A DNA stretch of 64,000 nt from DATKPE01 sp035524335 (GCA_035524335.1 DATKPE010000057.1:1-64000), one strand, 5' to 3'; counted from the first letter of the stretch, positions 8,363-18,963 are shown. A program made the numbers and translations. The notes: generated by a model from the sequence alone, not told the origin.

Positions 8363-8848
8363 TTACTTTCGTGGGAGCGGCAGAGAGCCCGGGATACCCA
8401 TCAGGGGGAAATCCTTGCGGAGCGGATAATGCTCGAACTCCTCGGGCAGGTACATCCTGCGGAGGTCGGGATGGCCGTCGAACTGGATGCCGAACATGTC
8501 GTATGTTTCGCGTTCCGCCCAGTTGGCGCCCGCCCAGACATGGGAAACGGTCGGGACATGCAGATCGTCTTCCCCGACCCTCACCTTGACGCGCAGGCGG
8601 GTCTTGTGCGGGAGGGAGTAGAGATTGTAGACGACTTCATAGCGTTCGCCCGGCCGGTAGTAATCGGCGCCGCAGACATCCCTGAGGGAATTGAACTGGC
8701 ATGCGGGGTCGTCCCGGAGGAAGCGGGCAAGATCGGCGATGCAGGTTTTCGCAGCCACGACGGTCGTTTCCCCCCGGTAGACGGTGACCGATTCAATGAG
8801 GGTGCCGAATTTCTCCGTCAGCTGCGCGCGCAGTTCGTCAGGCGTCAT
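8363..8848 (-). CDS. nuoC: NADH-quinone oxidoreductase subunit C (complex I, 30 kDa type)
   Basis: Structural subunit of the peripheral arm of complex I, 161 residues. The family signature is seen as WAERETYDMFGIQFDGHPDLRR followed by LRKDFPLMG, which is slightly modified from the usual EREAWDMFG. It starts one base after the nuoB stop (TGA-C-ATG), a spacing typical of coupled translation. The short length matches stand-alone NuoC proteins. Confidence 0.94.
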   Translation of the reverse strand: MTPDELRAQLTEKFGTLIESVTVYRGETTVVAAKTCIADLARFLRDDPACQFNSLRDVCGADYYRPGERYEVVYNLYSLPHKTRLRVKVRVGEDDLHVPTVSHVWAGANWAERETYDMFGIQFDGHPDLRRMYLPEEFEHYPLRKDFPLMGIPGSLPLPRK

Positions 8849-8849
8849 G

Positions 8850-9343
<494 letters not shown>

Positions 9344-9347
<4 letters not shown>

Positions 9348-9700
9348 TGCCATTGAAGCGCCCCCTTCTTCCAGAGGTAAAGATAACCGAGCATGAGAAT
9401 CCCGATGAAAACCGCCATCTCGATCAGGCCCGCCATGCCGAAGGAACGGAAATTCACCGCCCAGGGATAGAGAAAAACGACTTCGATGTCGAAGAGGATG
9501 AACAGCATCGCAACCATGTAATACTTGACGGAAACCCGTTCCCGCGCCGTGCGGATCGGCTCCATGCCGCTTTCATAGGTCGAGAGTTTGACGTCGGTGG
9601 GATTTTTCGGGCCAAACCATTCGCTCGATTTCGACATAAAGGCGCCGAAAACGACAGCGCAGAGAAGCATAATACCGATCGGAATATACTGTTCGGGCAT
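9344..9700 (-). CDS. nuoA: NADH-quinone oxidoreductase subunit A (complex I)
   Basis: Small membrane subunit of complex I, 118 residues with three predicted membrane helices. The conserved loop is seen as YESGMEP, although the usual Cys of ECG is Ser here, and the second helix has the conserved acidic pair in LFDIEVVFLYPW. A longer frame begins at 9760, but the promoter at 9728-9756 puts the transcript start near 9721, so ATG 9700 is the start. First gene of nuoABCDEF. Confidence 0.94.
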
Positions 9701-9727
9701 TGGGATTACACCGGTTGATCTATTGAA

Positions 9728-9756
9728 AATGTAGAAAAAAATGGGCATAAATGCAA
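9728..9756 (-). promoter_or_regulatory. Predicted promoter of the nuoABCDEF operon
   Basis: On the minus strand TTGCAT (9751-9756), 17 bases, TACATT (9728-9733). Start near 9721, about 20 bases before the nuoA ATG. Confidence 0.6.
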
Positions 9757-9788
9757 ACATTACCGCACTGCCGATGACAACGGTGGAC

Positions 9789-10586
9789 TCAGGGAAGGCG
9801 GATATAGCTCAGCAGTGATGCCACGCTCATGGCCACATTCAGCGACTCTGCCGAGCCGAACCTGGGAATGGTCAGGCGGATATCGGCAGATTCCACGATC
9901 CGGCCGGGGAGGCCGTTCGCCTCACTGCCGAAGAGCAGAATCGTCCTGTCTGAAAACATCCCCCGGGAAGGGGCCAGGCCGTCCCGGCTGACGGTCGCAA
10001 TGATCGTATATCCGTGCGCGCGGGCCGCCGCGATCAAGTCCTCCGTCGACACGCCGCTGATCACCGGGAGGTGGTAAAGGGAACCCATGGTCGCCCGAAG
10101 GACTTTCGGGTTATAGAGGTCTACTGCTCCCGCGGAAACGACCACCGCATCGGCGCCGAACCAGTCCGCCGTCCGGATGATGGTGCCGAGGTTCCCGGGA
10201 TCGGCCACGGCGTCGAGCGCGACGACCAGGGAGGCCGGGGCGCTTTTCCGCCACACCGTCTGGAGGGAAGGCTGGCTGACAGCCACCACAGCCGAGACCC
10301 CCTGCGAGGAAACCATGTCGCTCAGGCGCGCACTGATCTGGGGGGAAACGGTAAGGACGGGGACGCCCCGTTTTCCGGCGCGGCGCAGGATCGCGGGAGC
10401 ATCCGGATGTTGCGAAAATTCAGCCGTAATAAGCAAAGATTGAACATTTGCGCCCGAGGAAAGCGCTTCTCCCACAAGATGTGCTCCCTCGATGAGATAC
10501 TTCCCCTCCTGATCCCGGTATTTCTTCAGAAGGAGTTTCTGACACGATTTGAGAAACGACTGGCTGATCGGCGTCGGAGTCATCAT
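9789..10586 (-). CDS. TrmH/SpoU-family RNA 2'-O-methyltransferase
   Basis: A SPOUT methyltransferase that adds a methyl group from S-adenosylmethionine to a ribose 2'-hydroxyl in rRNA or tRNA; the exact target cannot be told. It has an N-terminal substrate-binding domain (KYLIEGAHLVGEAL) and a C-terminal SpoU domain with DAVADPGNLGTIIRTADWFGAD, LLFGSEANGL and the final motif RFGSAESLNVAMSVASLL, all typical. Length 265 residues is standard. A longer frame to 10730 is excluded because the promoter at 10596-10624 starts transcription at about 10589, just three bases before the ATG at 10586. Divergent from rfaE1. Confidence 0.9.
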   Translation of the reverse strand: MMTPTPISQSFLKSCQKLLLKKYRDQEGKYLIEGAHLVGEALSSGANVQSLLITAEFSQHPDAPAILRRAGKRGVPVLTVSPQISARLSDMVSSQGVSAVVAVSQPSLQTVWRKSAPASLVVALDAVADPGNLGTIIRTADWFGADAVVVSAGAVDLYNPKVLRATMGSLYHLPVISGVSTEDLIAAARAHGYTIIATVSRDGLAPSRGMFSDRTILLFGSEANGLPGRIVESADIRLTIPRFGSAESLNVAMSVASLLSYIRLP

Positions 10587-10595
10587 CACGGACCG

Positions 10596-10624
10596 AATAT
10601 ACTGATCATCTTCACGAATTCCAA
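10596..10624 (-). promoter_or_regulatory. Predicted near-leaderless promoter of the methyltransferase gene
   Basis: Minus strand TTGGAA (10619-10624), 17 bases, TATATT (10596-10601). Expected start at about 10589; the ATGATG start lies at 10586. Confidence 0.7.
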
Positions 10625-10644
10625 ACAAGAAACCGGATAAGCCC

Positions 10645-10673
10645 TTGATTTTAATATGGGTTCTATCTATATT
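10645..10673 (+). promoter_or_regulatory. Predicted promoter of the rfaE1-rfaE2-tamB-rnr-dedA operon
   Basis: TTGATT (10645-10650), 17 bases, TATATT (10668-10673). Start near 10680, 29 bases before the TTG start codon. It is divergent from and 20 bases away from the methyltransferase promoter. Confidence 0.7.
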
Positions 10674-10708
10674 TAAAATTAATCTCTTTATCACAACAAG
10701 GTGAGCGA

Positions 10709-11731
10709 TTGATATACATAAACGATACACGCCTCAATGAACTGCTGAACGGTATGAAGGGCCGGCGGATAGCAGTGATCGGGGATCTGATGGTCGACCG
10801 GTATATCTGGGGAAGCGTCAGCAGGATCTCGCCGGAGGCACCGGTGCCGGTGATCGATATGGATCAGGAACAGGATCGTCTGGGGGGAGCGGCGAATGTG
10901 GCGAAAAACATCAAATCGCTCGGGGGCAATCCGCTTCTGATCGGCATCATCGGGGCCGATAACAGCGGCAAGCGGCTTCACGAGATCGTGCGCGAGAGCG
11001 AGTTTTCGACGGAAGGGATCGTGGTTGACGGGACCAGGCCGACGACCGTCAAGACCCGGGTCATCGCCCACAGCCAGCACGTCGTCCGGATCGACCGAGA
11101 GCAGAAGAGCGACATCTCGTTCATCATCCAGAACCGGATTATGGATATCCTGCGTCACCAGATCGACGCGATCGACGGCATCATCATCGAAGATTACAAC
11201 AAGGGAGTGGTGGTAAAGGGACTGATCAAGCAGGTGATCGATCTGGCGCGGGAGACGCGGAAGCCGATCACGATCGATCCGAAATTCAACAATTTTTTCG
11301 AATACCAGCATGTGACGGTCTTCAAGCCGAACCGGAAAGAAGTTGAGGAAGTGCTGGGCCGGCGTCTGAAGACCCCGGAAGAAATCCAGGAAGCGGGTCG
11401 CGACCTTCTGCAGAAGCTCCGTGCCGCGAACGTTCTTCTGACGCTGGGGGAACACGGCATGATGCTGTTCGAATCGGGCGGGGCGATCAGTTCGGTCCCG
11501 ACGATGGCACGGAACGTCGCGGACGTTTCGGGAGCCGGGGATACCGTGATCGCGACGCTCACGATGGCGCTCGCCGCGGGAGCAGGGGTACGGGAAGCCG
11601 CGACGCTGGCCAATTTCGCCGGGGGCATCGTCTGCGGGTATGTCGGCATCGTTCCGATCGACAAGCGGGAACTCCGCGACAGCATTTCGGCGTACATGCA
11701 GGAACAACCGGAAGGAGCAGGCAAAGCCTGA
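10709..11731 (+). CDS. rfaE1: D-glycero-beta-D-manno-heptose-7-phosphate kinase
   Basis: PfkB-family sugar kinase that phosphorylates heptose 7-phosphate at C1 in the ADP-heptose pathway for the LPS inner core. Seen are the N-terminal GDLMVDRYIWG and RISPEAPVPV, the glycine-rich LGGAANVAKN, and the C-terminal PfkB signature DVSGAGDTVIATL with the catalytic Asp. It starts at TTG 10709, supported by AAGGTGAG immediately upstream and by the promoter position. In E. coli kinase and adenylyltransferase are fused as HldE; here they are two genes overlapping by one base (TGATG). Confidence 0.93.
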   Translation: MIYINDTRLNELLNGMKGRRIAVIGDLMVDRYIWGSVSRISPEAPVPVIDMDQEQDRLGGAANVAKNIKSLGGNPLLIGIIGADNSGKRLHEIVRESEFSTEGIVVDGTRPTTVKTRVIAHSQHVVRIDREQKSDISFIIQNRIMDILRHQIDAIDGIIIEDYNKGVVVKGLIKQVIDLARETRKPITIDPKFNNFFEYQHVTVFKPNRKEVEEVLGRRLKTPEEIQEAGRDLLQKLRAANVLLTLGEHGMMLFESGGAISSVPTMARNVADVSGAGDTVIATLTMALAAGAGVREAATLANFAGGIVCGYVGIVPIDKRELRDSISAYMQEQPEGAGKA

Positions 11732-12207
11732 TGGGACGGGTCATCGACATCCGCAATCTTCAGGCCGAGCGGAGTGCTCTGCGGGAGCACGGTAAAAAGG
11801 TGGTCTTCACCAACGGCGTCTTCGACATTCTCCATCGCGGTCACGTCGACTATCTCGAAAAAGCCAGGGCGCTCGGGGACGTTCTCGTCGTCGGGCTGAA
11901 CAGCGACGCCTCGGTGCGGAGGATCAAAGGGGAAAAACGCCCCGTCGTCGGTGAAGCGGACCGCGCATTCGTGGTCGCCCACCTGACGCCGGTCGATTTT
12001 GTCACGATCTTCCAGGAGGATACCCCGCTTCAGCTCATCACCGCTCTCCTGCCCGACGTCCTGGTGAAAGGCGCCGACTGGAAGGTCGACGCGATCGTCG
12101 GCAGGGAGATCGTTGAACAGCACGGCGGCCGGGTTGCGACGATTGAGTTCGTCCCGGACCGGTCGACCTCCGGGATCATCGAGCGGATCCTCGAACGGTA
12201 TTCATGA
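11731..12207 (+). CDS. rfaE2: D-glycero-beta-D-manno-heptose 1-phosphate adenylyltransferase
   Basis: Cytidylyltransferase-type enzyme that transfers AMP from ATP to heptose 1-phosphate, making the ADP-heptose precursor of the LPS core. The nucleotide-binding site is seen as FTNGVFDILHRGHVDYLE with the HxGH motif, and the C-terminal RSTSGIIERI contains the second substrate-binding element. 158 residues, matching stand-alone members. Directly coupled to rfaE1 and followed after ten bases by a tamB-like gene. Confidence 0.94.
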   Translation: MGRVIDIRNLQAERSALREHGKKVVFTNGVFDILHRGHVDYLEKARALGDVLVVGLNSDASVRRIKGEKRPVVGEADRAFVVAHLTPVDFVTIFQEDTPLQLITALLPDVLVKGADWKVDAIVGREIVEQHGGRVATIEFVPDRSTSGIIERILERYS

Positions 12208-12217
12208 CAATCAGCCG

Positions 12218-15200
12218 ATGCGGGCACTTCGCAGGTCGCTGAAAATATCCTTCGCGGTCGGCGGGGGAATCATCCTCCTCGCTCTCCTGTTCGCGTTCTT
12301 CTCCCAGACGCAGTTCTTCAAAGACCGTCTCCGCGGGATCATCATTTCAGCACTCGCCGACCGCATGAACGGCACCTTCGTCCTCGGCACCATCCGCGGT
12401 AATTTCATCACCGGCTTCTCCATCGATTCGCTCGACATCAGTTACGATAACCGGCCCGTTCTCCGGACCGGCGAGGTCAGCTTCAGGTACGAAATCCTCC
12501 CGCTGTTCCGGAAAAAATTTCACGCCCACGCCCTCCACATCGACCGGCCCTTAATTCTTCTTCGCCGGTCCCGGGACAGCGTCTGGAACTTTTCCCGGGT
12601 GATGAAGCCCGGCGCCGACACCACGGCCGGCACGTTTACCTGGTCGGGCGCGTTCGACACCATCGATCTGCGGAACGGCGTGCTCACCGTCGACGACTCG
12701 CTCAGCTCCCCTCCGTCCGAGCCCCGGGCGTTCCCCGCGCTCGATTATCACCGCTTCACCCTGACCGGCATCAACCTCGGCGTGAGCGCGACGGCCTTCC
12801 CCGGCTCGTATGAGGTCCGGATCTACCATGCGAGCTGTCGCCTCGAACGGCCGTCGTTCGATCTGAAACAGTTTCAGGGACAGTTCGCCTACGATTCCGC
12901 CGGCATACGGATCTCGCACCTGAACATCGTGACCGGCAGATCGGCGCTCGATCTGGACGTGGCGCTCAGGGGCGAACGGCTTGCCGAGCATTTCACTCTC
13001 GGCCGCCTCGAACGCGATTCCACCCGACTCCTTCTCCACGCGCACAGGGTGGACGCCGAAGAACTTGCGATGTTTCTCCCGGAACTCGCCTTTCTCCAGG
13101 AGCCGGTCACTCTCGACATCAGCGCTGCCGGAGCGTTCGGCAACCTGACGGTCCACAAATGCGACGTCGGTTTCCGCCAGACCACCCTGCACATTTCCGG
13201 TGCGCTCCGGAACCTGCATGATCCGGGACAGCTTCTCATCACGGCGGCCGTCGCCCCCAGCAGGATCGTTCCGCACGATGTCCGGAAACTCCTGCCGAAA
13301 TTCAGCCTTCCGCCGTTCGACAGCGTTGCGGTAACCACCGTGACGGGCGAATTTTCGGGGCATCCGGTCGATTTTACGGCACGGGCGGCAATCCGCGGAC
13401 ATTTCGGTTCAGCCGAGGCACAGTGCACCCTCAACATGTCTGATTCGATTCCCCGCTACGCGGCCGATGTGACCTCCTCGGGCCTCGATCTCCGCGCCAT
13501 CTTCGGACCTGCCGCCCTTTCGCAGGCGCTCACTCTCCGCGCGCACGTCGAAGGCGCCGGATTCACGCCCGGCACATTACGCACCACCCTCACCGCGAGC
13601 GCGGATTCCTCCCGCATCCGCGGACTCACGGTGGAGCATGCCGACCTCTCCGTCAACGCGGCCGACCGGCATATCAGCAGTACGCTGGCACTCAGCACCC
13701 CGGAATCCCGCGCGGACGTCAATGCACGGCTCGATCTGACTTCCCCCGACGTTCCGCTCTTTGCTTCGGAATTTTCACTCTCCTCCGTCGATCTCGCACC
13801 GCTCCTTCTTGACGACCGCTACAGAAGCGACCTCTACCTCCGCGGCACGGTCGAAGGATCCGGCAGGAAGATCGATGATATCAGCACTGAACTCGGCATC
13901 ACGTTCCTTCCCTCGAAATTCAACGGCCACGACATCCGGAGCGATGAACTCCACCTCTCCCTCGATCAGCACGATCCGGGCCATAAGCACCTGACGATGA
14001 CCTCCTCCATCGCGGATGCCGAGCTCGACGGAAGATTCGATCTCGACCTCATCGCAGCGTCCCTGGCCGACAGAATACCGATGCTCATCCAGGCGTTCCG
14101 GGACCACACCGCCCCGGGCGCCGTCCCTCCGCCCAGGAAACAACCGGCGATCTTTGCATCCCACACCGAGCAGCAGCAGACGATGGACTTCCGGTATCAC
14201 CTGCAGTGCAAGGACCTTCAGCCGGTGACGAACCTCATCGAACTCGACAACCTCAGCACCGTCGCCGAGCTTTCGGGCAGGATCCGGATGACCCCGGCGG
14301 ACCTCTCCCTCACCTGCGACGGCACAGTCACGGATTTCTTTCTCGGAACCGCCTCCGGCGGCGTTGCCTTCAGCGGCGCCACCGTCGCCGTCGCCCTCGA
14401 TTCGGTGCGGCGGGACGCCACGCTCAGCCATCTCCTCACCGGCGCAACCGTCCGGCTCGCCTCGGCCGACATCGGGGATCTTCACCTCGACAATGCCGAG
14501 GGCGGATTCACCTATAAAAACGGCGCCGGGACATTTTCCGCCTCCGGGATTTGCGATTCCCTCTACGACATCTCGCTCAAAGGCCAGGTCTCCACCCAGC
14601 CGGACACCTACGTCTTCGATCTCGACAGTCTGGTGACCGGGCTCGGCTCCCACCGGTGGATCAACCGCCAGGATATCCAGTGCAGACTGAATGCCGAAGG
14701 CCTCCGCGTCATGCACGCCGAAATGGTCCATGACGACGCCGGCGTCGAGGCGGCCGGCATCCTCCGCTCCTCCGGCGATCTCCAGGGCCGCATCAGCCTC
14801 CGGCGCTTCAACCTCCAGGAACTCAATCTCTGGCTCCCCCTGGACCGGATGCATCCCGGACTGCAGAATTTTCTCGGAACCGCGGGGGCCGATATCTCGC
14901 TCGGCGGAACTTTTTCCAATCCCGTCCTGGACCTCGGCGTGCACTGCCGCCACGTGACCTATAAACAGACCCCGATCGGCACCGTCGACGCCGTGATCGG
15001 CTATCGCGACACCCTCGCCCGGCTCGATGTGACCCTCCACGGGGAGGGCGACGACAGCCTTTCGATGCTGACGCTCCGGGGGGATCTTCCGATCGATCTC
15101 ACCGCCACCGACACGGCAGCGCGCTTCCCCGGACGACCCCAGCATCTGACCCTGACCTCGAAGCGGTTCGACCTCGGCATATTCGACCCGCTCATCGGTG

Positions 15201-16708
15201 AGGTGGACGATCTGACCGGCAAGCTGAGCGCCAACGTCCAGATCGAGGGAACTCCCGGGGCCCCCGTGTTCAGCGGTCTGATGCAGTTGAGGGACGTGAA
15301 CTTCGTCTTCACCCCGAACAATGTCCGGTACCGCCTTGAAGGAGACCTCGAACCGAGCGGCGACCGCATCATCCTGCGGAATTTCCTCCTCCGGAACAAT
15401 CCGGCCGAGGGCCGGCAGGGCGAGGCGCGAATGACCGGATCGCTCACCATGAAGGATTACGGCATTTCGGCGTTCGAGGTCACGGCCTTCGGCCAGCTTC
15501 TGCTCATGAGCGAGGCGACCCGCCAGACGGGCATCTCTTTTTCGGGGATTCTCCTGACGGAGACCGACAGTTCGGGCATGACGATGAAGGGTTCCTTCGC
15601 ACAACCGACGCTGAGCGGAAACCTCTTTGTCCGGGACGCGAATCTCACTTTTCCTCCGACGAATCAGAACGTGCTCTCGGGCAATCAGCTGAAGGTGCAT
15701 TACGTCGTCATCGACGACACGACGGCGAGGCGACCCTCACGGATGAAGACCCGGCGCCCGCCCTGGCTCAGCCAGCAGACCGACTCCTCGAAGACCGCCA
15801 CCGCCGAGCATGGAAACATTTTCCTCGACCGGCTCCGGTACAACGTCACCGTCGAAACCAAGGGAACGACCGCCATCCGGATGATCTTTTTCCCCGAAAA
15901 CAACGAAGAGCTCTATGCGGAGCTGGAGGGGAAGGCGACCATCATCAACAAGGAGGGCACGCCGAACGTGTACGGTGACATAACGGTGCTTCCGCACTCC
16001 TACTACAATTACATCCGGCGGTTCGATGCGACGGGATCGCTGAATTTTGTCGGCCCGTGGGATAATCCCGAACTGAAGATCCGCGCCACCTACGAAGGGT
16101 ACCACACAGTCGACTCTCTCGCCAAGTCGGGAGGGAACAGTCAGCAGAAGGTGACGGTTATTCTGGACATCACCGGAAAGCGGTACGAGCCGAAGCCGGC
16201 GCTCTCCATGCAGGTCCAGCTCCAGCCGGGTGAGCCGGCGGTCGACTGGACGACGCAGGCGCGCGGCGGTGACGTCCAGTCGGACGCGATATCGTTCATC
16301 CTCTTCAACAAATTCAGCGACGAGATCACCTCCGCCGACCGGCGCTCTCTCGCCGCCGACGTCGGCTCGACGGCGAGTTCCGGCTTCACTTCGACTCTCC
16401 TCTCCGGCGTTCTGACAAATTATCTCCGGAAGGAACTTCCGTTCATCCGCGACGTCGGCGTGACCTACCAGGGGGGGAATCCGGACGTGCGCATCACCGG
16501 AGACGTGCTGAACGGCTACCTCCAGTTCGGCGGCAAGATTCTCAACAATATCTCAAGCGCGAACGTCAGCTATCAGGTCAACCTCGGCGAGTTCCTGAAA
16601 AATCCTTCGATCCGAAATCTTTTTCTGGAAATACAGCACCGGGACAGCGATCTGACCGTCGAACGCAAGACCGACGAAGCGCGCATTTACTACAGATTTT
16701 CATTCTGA
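12218..16708 (+). CDS. TamB-like (DUF490) envelope protein, about 1496 aa
   Basis: A giant periplasmic protein anchored by one N-terminal membrane helix (about residues 10-30). TamB/AsmA-like proteins form long beta-grooves that connect inner and outer membrane and are linked to lipid transport and outer membrane assembly. An AsmA-like start (LADRMNGTFVLGTIRGNF and SIDSLDISYD) is followed by long beta-rich repeats, and the C-terminal quarter matches the TamB domain, including ILFNKFSDEI and PFIRDVGVTYQGG. ATG 12218 was chosen over 12113 because the earlier part overlaps rfaE2. Its position with LPS genes supports an outer-membrane role. No TamA/BamA homolog is adjacent. Confidence 0.85.
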   Translation: MRALRRSLKISFAVGGGIILLALLFAFFSQTQFFKDRLRGIIISALADRMNGTFVLGTIRGNFITGFSIDSLDISYDNRPVLRTGEVSFRYEILPLFRKKFHAHALHIDRPLILLRRSRDSVWNFSRVMKPGADTTAGTFTWSGAFDTIDLRNGVLTVDDSLSSPPSEPRAFPALDYHRFTLTGINLGVSATAFPGSYEVRIYHASCRLERPSFDLKQFQGQFAYDSAGIRISHLNIVTGRSALDLDVALRGERLAEHFTLGRLERDSTRLLLHAHRVDAEELAMFLPELAFLQEPVTLDISAAGAFGNLTVHKCDVGFRQTTLHISGALRNLHDPGQLLITAAVAPSRIVPHDVRKLLPKFSLPPFDSVAVTTVTGEFSGHPVDFTARAAIRGHFGSAEAQCTLNMSDSIPRYAADVTSSGLDLRAIFGPAALSQALTLRAHVEGAGFTPGTLRTTLTASADSSRIRGLTVEHADLSVNAADRHISSTLALSTPESRADVNARLDLTSPDVPLFASEFSLSSVDLAPLLLDDRYRSDLYLRGTVEGSGRKIDDISTELGITFLPSKFNGHDIRSDELHLSLDQHDPGHKHLTMTSSIADAELDGRFDLDLIAASLADRIPMLIQAFRDHTAPGAVPPPRKQPAIFASHTEQQQTMDFRYHLQCKDLQPVTNLIELDNLSTVAELSGRIRMTPADLSLTCDGTVTDFFLGTASGGVAFSGATVAVALDSVRRDATLSHLLTGATVRLASADIGDLHLDNAEGGFTYKNGAGTFSASGICDSLYDISLKGQVSTQPDTYVFDLDSLVTGLGSHRWINRQDIQCRLNAEGLRVMHAEMVHDDAGVEAAGILRSSGDLQGRISLRRFNLQELNLWLPLDRMHPGLQNFLGTAGADISLGGTFSNPVLDLGVHCRHVTYKQTPIGTVDAVIGYRDTLARLDVTLHGEGDDSLSMLTLRGDLPIDLTATDTAARFPGRPQHLTLTSKRFDLGIFDPLIGEVDDLTGKLSANVQIEGTPGAPVFSGLMQLRDVNFVFTPNNVRYRLEGDLEPSGDRIILRNFLLRNNPAEGRQGEARMTGSLTMKDYGISAFEVTAFGQLLLMSEATRQTGISFSGILLTETDSSGMTMKGSFAQPTLSGNLFVRDANLTFPPTNQNVLSGNQLKVHYVVIDDTTARRPSRMKTRRPPWLSQQTDSSKTATAEHGNIFLDRLRYNVTVETKGTTAIRMIFFPENNEELYAELEGKATIINKEGTPNVYGDITVLPHSYYNYIRRFDATGSLNFVGPWDNPELKIRATYEGYHTVDSLAKSGGNSQQKVTVILDITGKRYEPKPALSMQVQLQPGEPAVDWTTQARGGDVQSDAISFILFNKFSDEITSADRRSLAADVGSTASSGFTSTLLSGVLTNYLRKELPFIRDVGVTYQGGNPDVRITGDVLNGYLQFGGKILNNISSANVSYQVNLGEFLKNPSIRNLFLEIQHRDSDLTVERKTDEARIYYRFSF

Positions 16709-16719
16709 CATTCACAACA

Positions 16720-18963
16720 ATGGAAGGCACTCCCATTAAGGAAAAAATTCTTCAATTTCTCGCCCGTCATCAGAACGAGGAATTCAAACTCGCCACCCTC
16801 GCGCACCGGCTTTCGATCACGGACAGCGCGGAACTCCACCAGCTTCAGAACAGCCTCAGAGAGCTTGCCGCCGCGGGACAGGTGCGGCGGGCGCGGCAGA
16901 AACGGTACGGGTACGCGACTCCCCCCTCCGGTTCCCGTCTCACCGGCGTCCTCCGCCTCGAACGGACCGGGGGCGGAACGGTGGAGCTTTCGGCGCCGGC
17001 CAGCGGTGAAGTAACTATCCCCTCCAAATTCCTCGGAACGGCGCTCGACGGCGACATCGTCAGCGTCGTGCCGTTCGGCCGCGATCTGCCGGCGGTCCCC
17101 CGCTTCGACAAACCGGTCGAGGGAGAGATCGTCGACATCGTGGCGCGCAACCCCCGGCCCATCGTCGGCACGTTTGAAAAGGGAAAGCACTTCTTCTTCG
17201 TCGTGCCCGACAACCTCAGAATCGGACGGGACATCTACATCCCGCAGGGGAAAACGCACGGCGCGCGCCCCGGGCAGAAGGTGGTCGCCCGGCTCGAAAC
17301 CTGGGAATCCCGGAATCTGAACCCCGAGGGATCGGTGACGGAGGTGCTCGGAAAATCGGGCGAAGTGTCGGCCGAAATGAAAAGCGTCGTCCGGGAATTT
17401 TCCCTTCCGGAGTCGTTCCCGAAGGAGGTTCTCGCGGCGGCGGAGGAAATTCCGTCGGTCACCCCCCCTGCCGAGATCGCGCGTCGCCGCGATCTCCGGT
17501 CGATTCCCTGCTTCACCATCGACCCCGAGGATGCGAAGGATTTCGACGACGCCCTGTCGATCGAGCGCTCCGGAGATCACTGGCGGCTGGGGGTCCATAT
17601 CGCCGACGTCGGGCACTTCGTCCGGGAAGGGTCGGTGCTCGACCGGGAAGCGCTCCGCCGCGGCACGAGCGTTTACCTCGCCAACGAAGTCATTCCGATG
17701 CTTCCGGAAAAGCTGTCCAACGATCTGTGCAGTCTCCGCCCCGACGAGGACCGGCTCGCGTACTCGGTTCTCATCGAGATCACCGATCAGGGGAAAGTGC
17801 TCTCGTCGGAGACCGTCAAGACCGTCATACGGAGCAAGAAACGGTTCAGCTACGAGCAGGCCCAGCAGATCCTGGAGAAAGGGAGCGGGCTGTTTCACCG
17901 GGAACTGGAGGCTCTCCGGAGCATCGCCCGGATTCTCTACGCCCAGCGGGTGAAGGGAGGGTCGCTCGATTTCGATTCCCCCGAAGTCAAATTCCGTTTC
18001 AACGACGAGGGCGCTCCGGTGGAAATCATAAAAAAAGACCGGCTCGATGCGCACCGGCTCGTCGAGGAATGCATGCTTCTGGCCAACCGGCTGGTCGCGC
18101 GCGCCGTCGGGGTTGCACGTCAGGGAGACCAGTCGAAACCGTTCATCTACCGCATCCACGATGCGCCTCCGCCGGAGAAAATGGATAACCTGGCCAGGTT
18201 TCTCGAACACCTCGGCTACCGTCTGAACATCAGCAGTGGGCTGACGGTCCGGTCACTCCAGAAGCTTCTCGAACAGGTCAAGGGGAAGGAAGAGGAAACG
18301 GTCGTCAATGAAGTGATGATCCGCTCCATGGCAAAGGCCGTCTACAGCGAGCAGAACATCGGCCACTACGGGCTGGGGTTCGATTTCTACACGCATTTCA
18401 CCTCGCCGATCCGGCGATATCCAGATCTGCTGGTCCACCGGCTGACAGAGGAGTACGCCGGAAACATGACATTTCAGCGGCGGAAGCATTTCGCCGAAGC
18501 GATACCGGAGATCTGCGCCTCCTCCACCGAACGGGAGAAGGTCGCCCAGAGTGCCGAGAGGGCGTCCACCCGCGTCATGCAGGTGGAGTACATGAAGCGC
18601 CATCTCGGAGACGAATTCGACGCGATCATCTCGGGCGTCGTGAAATTCGGACTGTTTGTGGAGATCAACGACCTCCTCGTCGAAGGGTTCATCCATGTCC
18701 GGGAGCTGGAGGACGACTATTACACATTCGATGAGCGCGCCTACGCGCTGATGGGGATGCGGAACAAGCGGAGATACCGTCTGGGGGACCGCGTCAGGGT
18801 GCAGGTGATGCGGGTCGATCCCGAAGAACGGGAGATTCAGTTCCGCCTGCTCGGGGAAGAGACGACGGCAGGAATGAAAAAGGCCGGGCCGGAGCAGAGG
18901 CAGGGAAAACCGCGGCGTCAGAACGACGGCCGGCCGTCACGCCGGAGAAAACGGCGCTCATAA
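16720..18963 (+). CDS. rnr: Ribonuclease R (RNB-family 3'-5' exoribonuclease)
   Basis: Degrades structured RNA from the 3' end. The 747-residue protein has an N-terminal winged-helix-like region, cold-shock domains, the RNB catalytic domain starting near residue 255 with DPEDAKDFDDAL and HIADVGHFV (metal-binding Asp residues), the YTHFTSPIRRYPDLLVHR element near 560, an S1 domain near the end and a Lys/Arg-rich tail. All are typical for RNase R. It starts 12 bases after the tamB-like gene and is probably in the same transcript. RNase R partners SmpB/tmRNA; smpB lies elsewhere in the window at 52312. Confidence 0.95.
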   Translation: MEGTPIKEKILQFLARHQNEEFKLATLAHRLSITDSAELHQLQNSLRELAAAGQVRRARQKRYGYATPPSGSRLTGVLRLERTGGGTVELSAPASGEVTIPSKFLGTALDGDIVSVVPFGRDLPAVPRFDKPVEGEIVDIVARNPRPIVGTFEKGKHFFFVVPDNLRIGRDIYIPQGKTHGARPGQKVVARLETWESRNLNPEGSVTEVLGKSGEVSAEMKSVVREFSLPESFPKEVLAAAEEIPSVTPPAEIARRRDLRSIPCFTIDPEDAKDFDDALSIERSGDHWRLGVHIADVGHFVREGSVLDREALRRGTSVYLANEVIPMLPEKLSNDLCSLRPDEDRLAYSVLIEITDQGKVLSSETVKTVIRSKKRFSYEQAQQILEKGSGLFHRELEALRSIARILYAQRVKGGSLDFDSPEVKFRFNDEGAPVEIIKKDRLDAHRLVEECMLLANRLVARAVGVARQGDQSKPFIYRIHDAPPPEKMDNLARFLEHLGYRLNISSGLTVRSLQKLLEQVKGKEEETVVNEVMIRSMAKAVYSEQNIGHYGLGFDFYTHFTSPIRRYPDLLVHRLTEEYAGNMTFQRRKHFAEAIPEICASSTEREKVAQSAERASTRVMQVEYMKRHLGDEFDAIISGVVKFGLFVEINDLLVEGFIHVRELEDDYYTFDERAYALMGMRNKRRYRLGDRVRVQVMRVDPEEREIQFRLLGEETTAGMKKAGPEQRQGKPRRQNDGRPSRRRKRRS

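Noticed and set aside
13775..15700. 641-codon minus-strand frame opposite the tamB-like gene
   Set aside because: A by-product of GC-rich codon use. The plus-strand TamB features span the whole region.
16690..18210. 506-codon minus-strand frame opposite rnr
   Set aside because: RNase R motifs on the plus strand are unambiguous; the opposite frame shows no family features.
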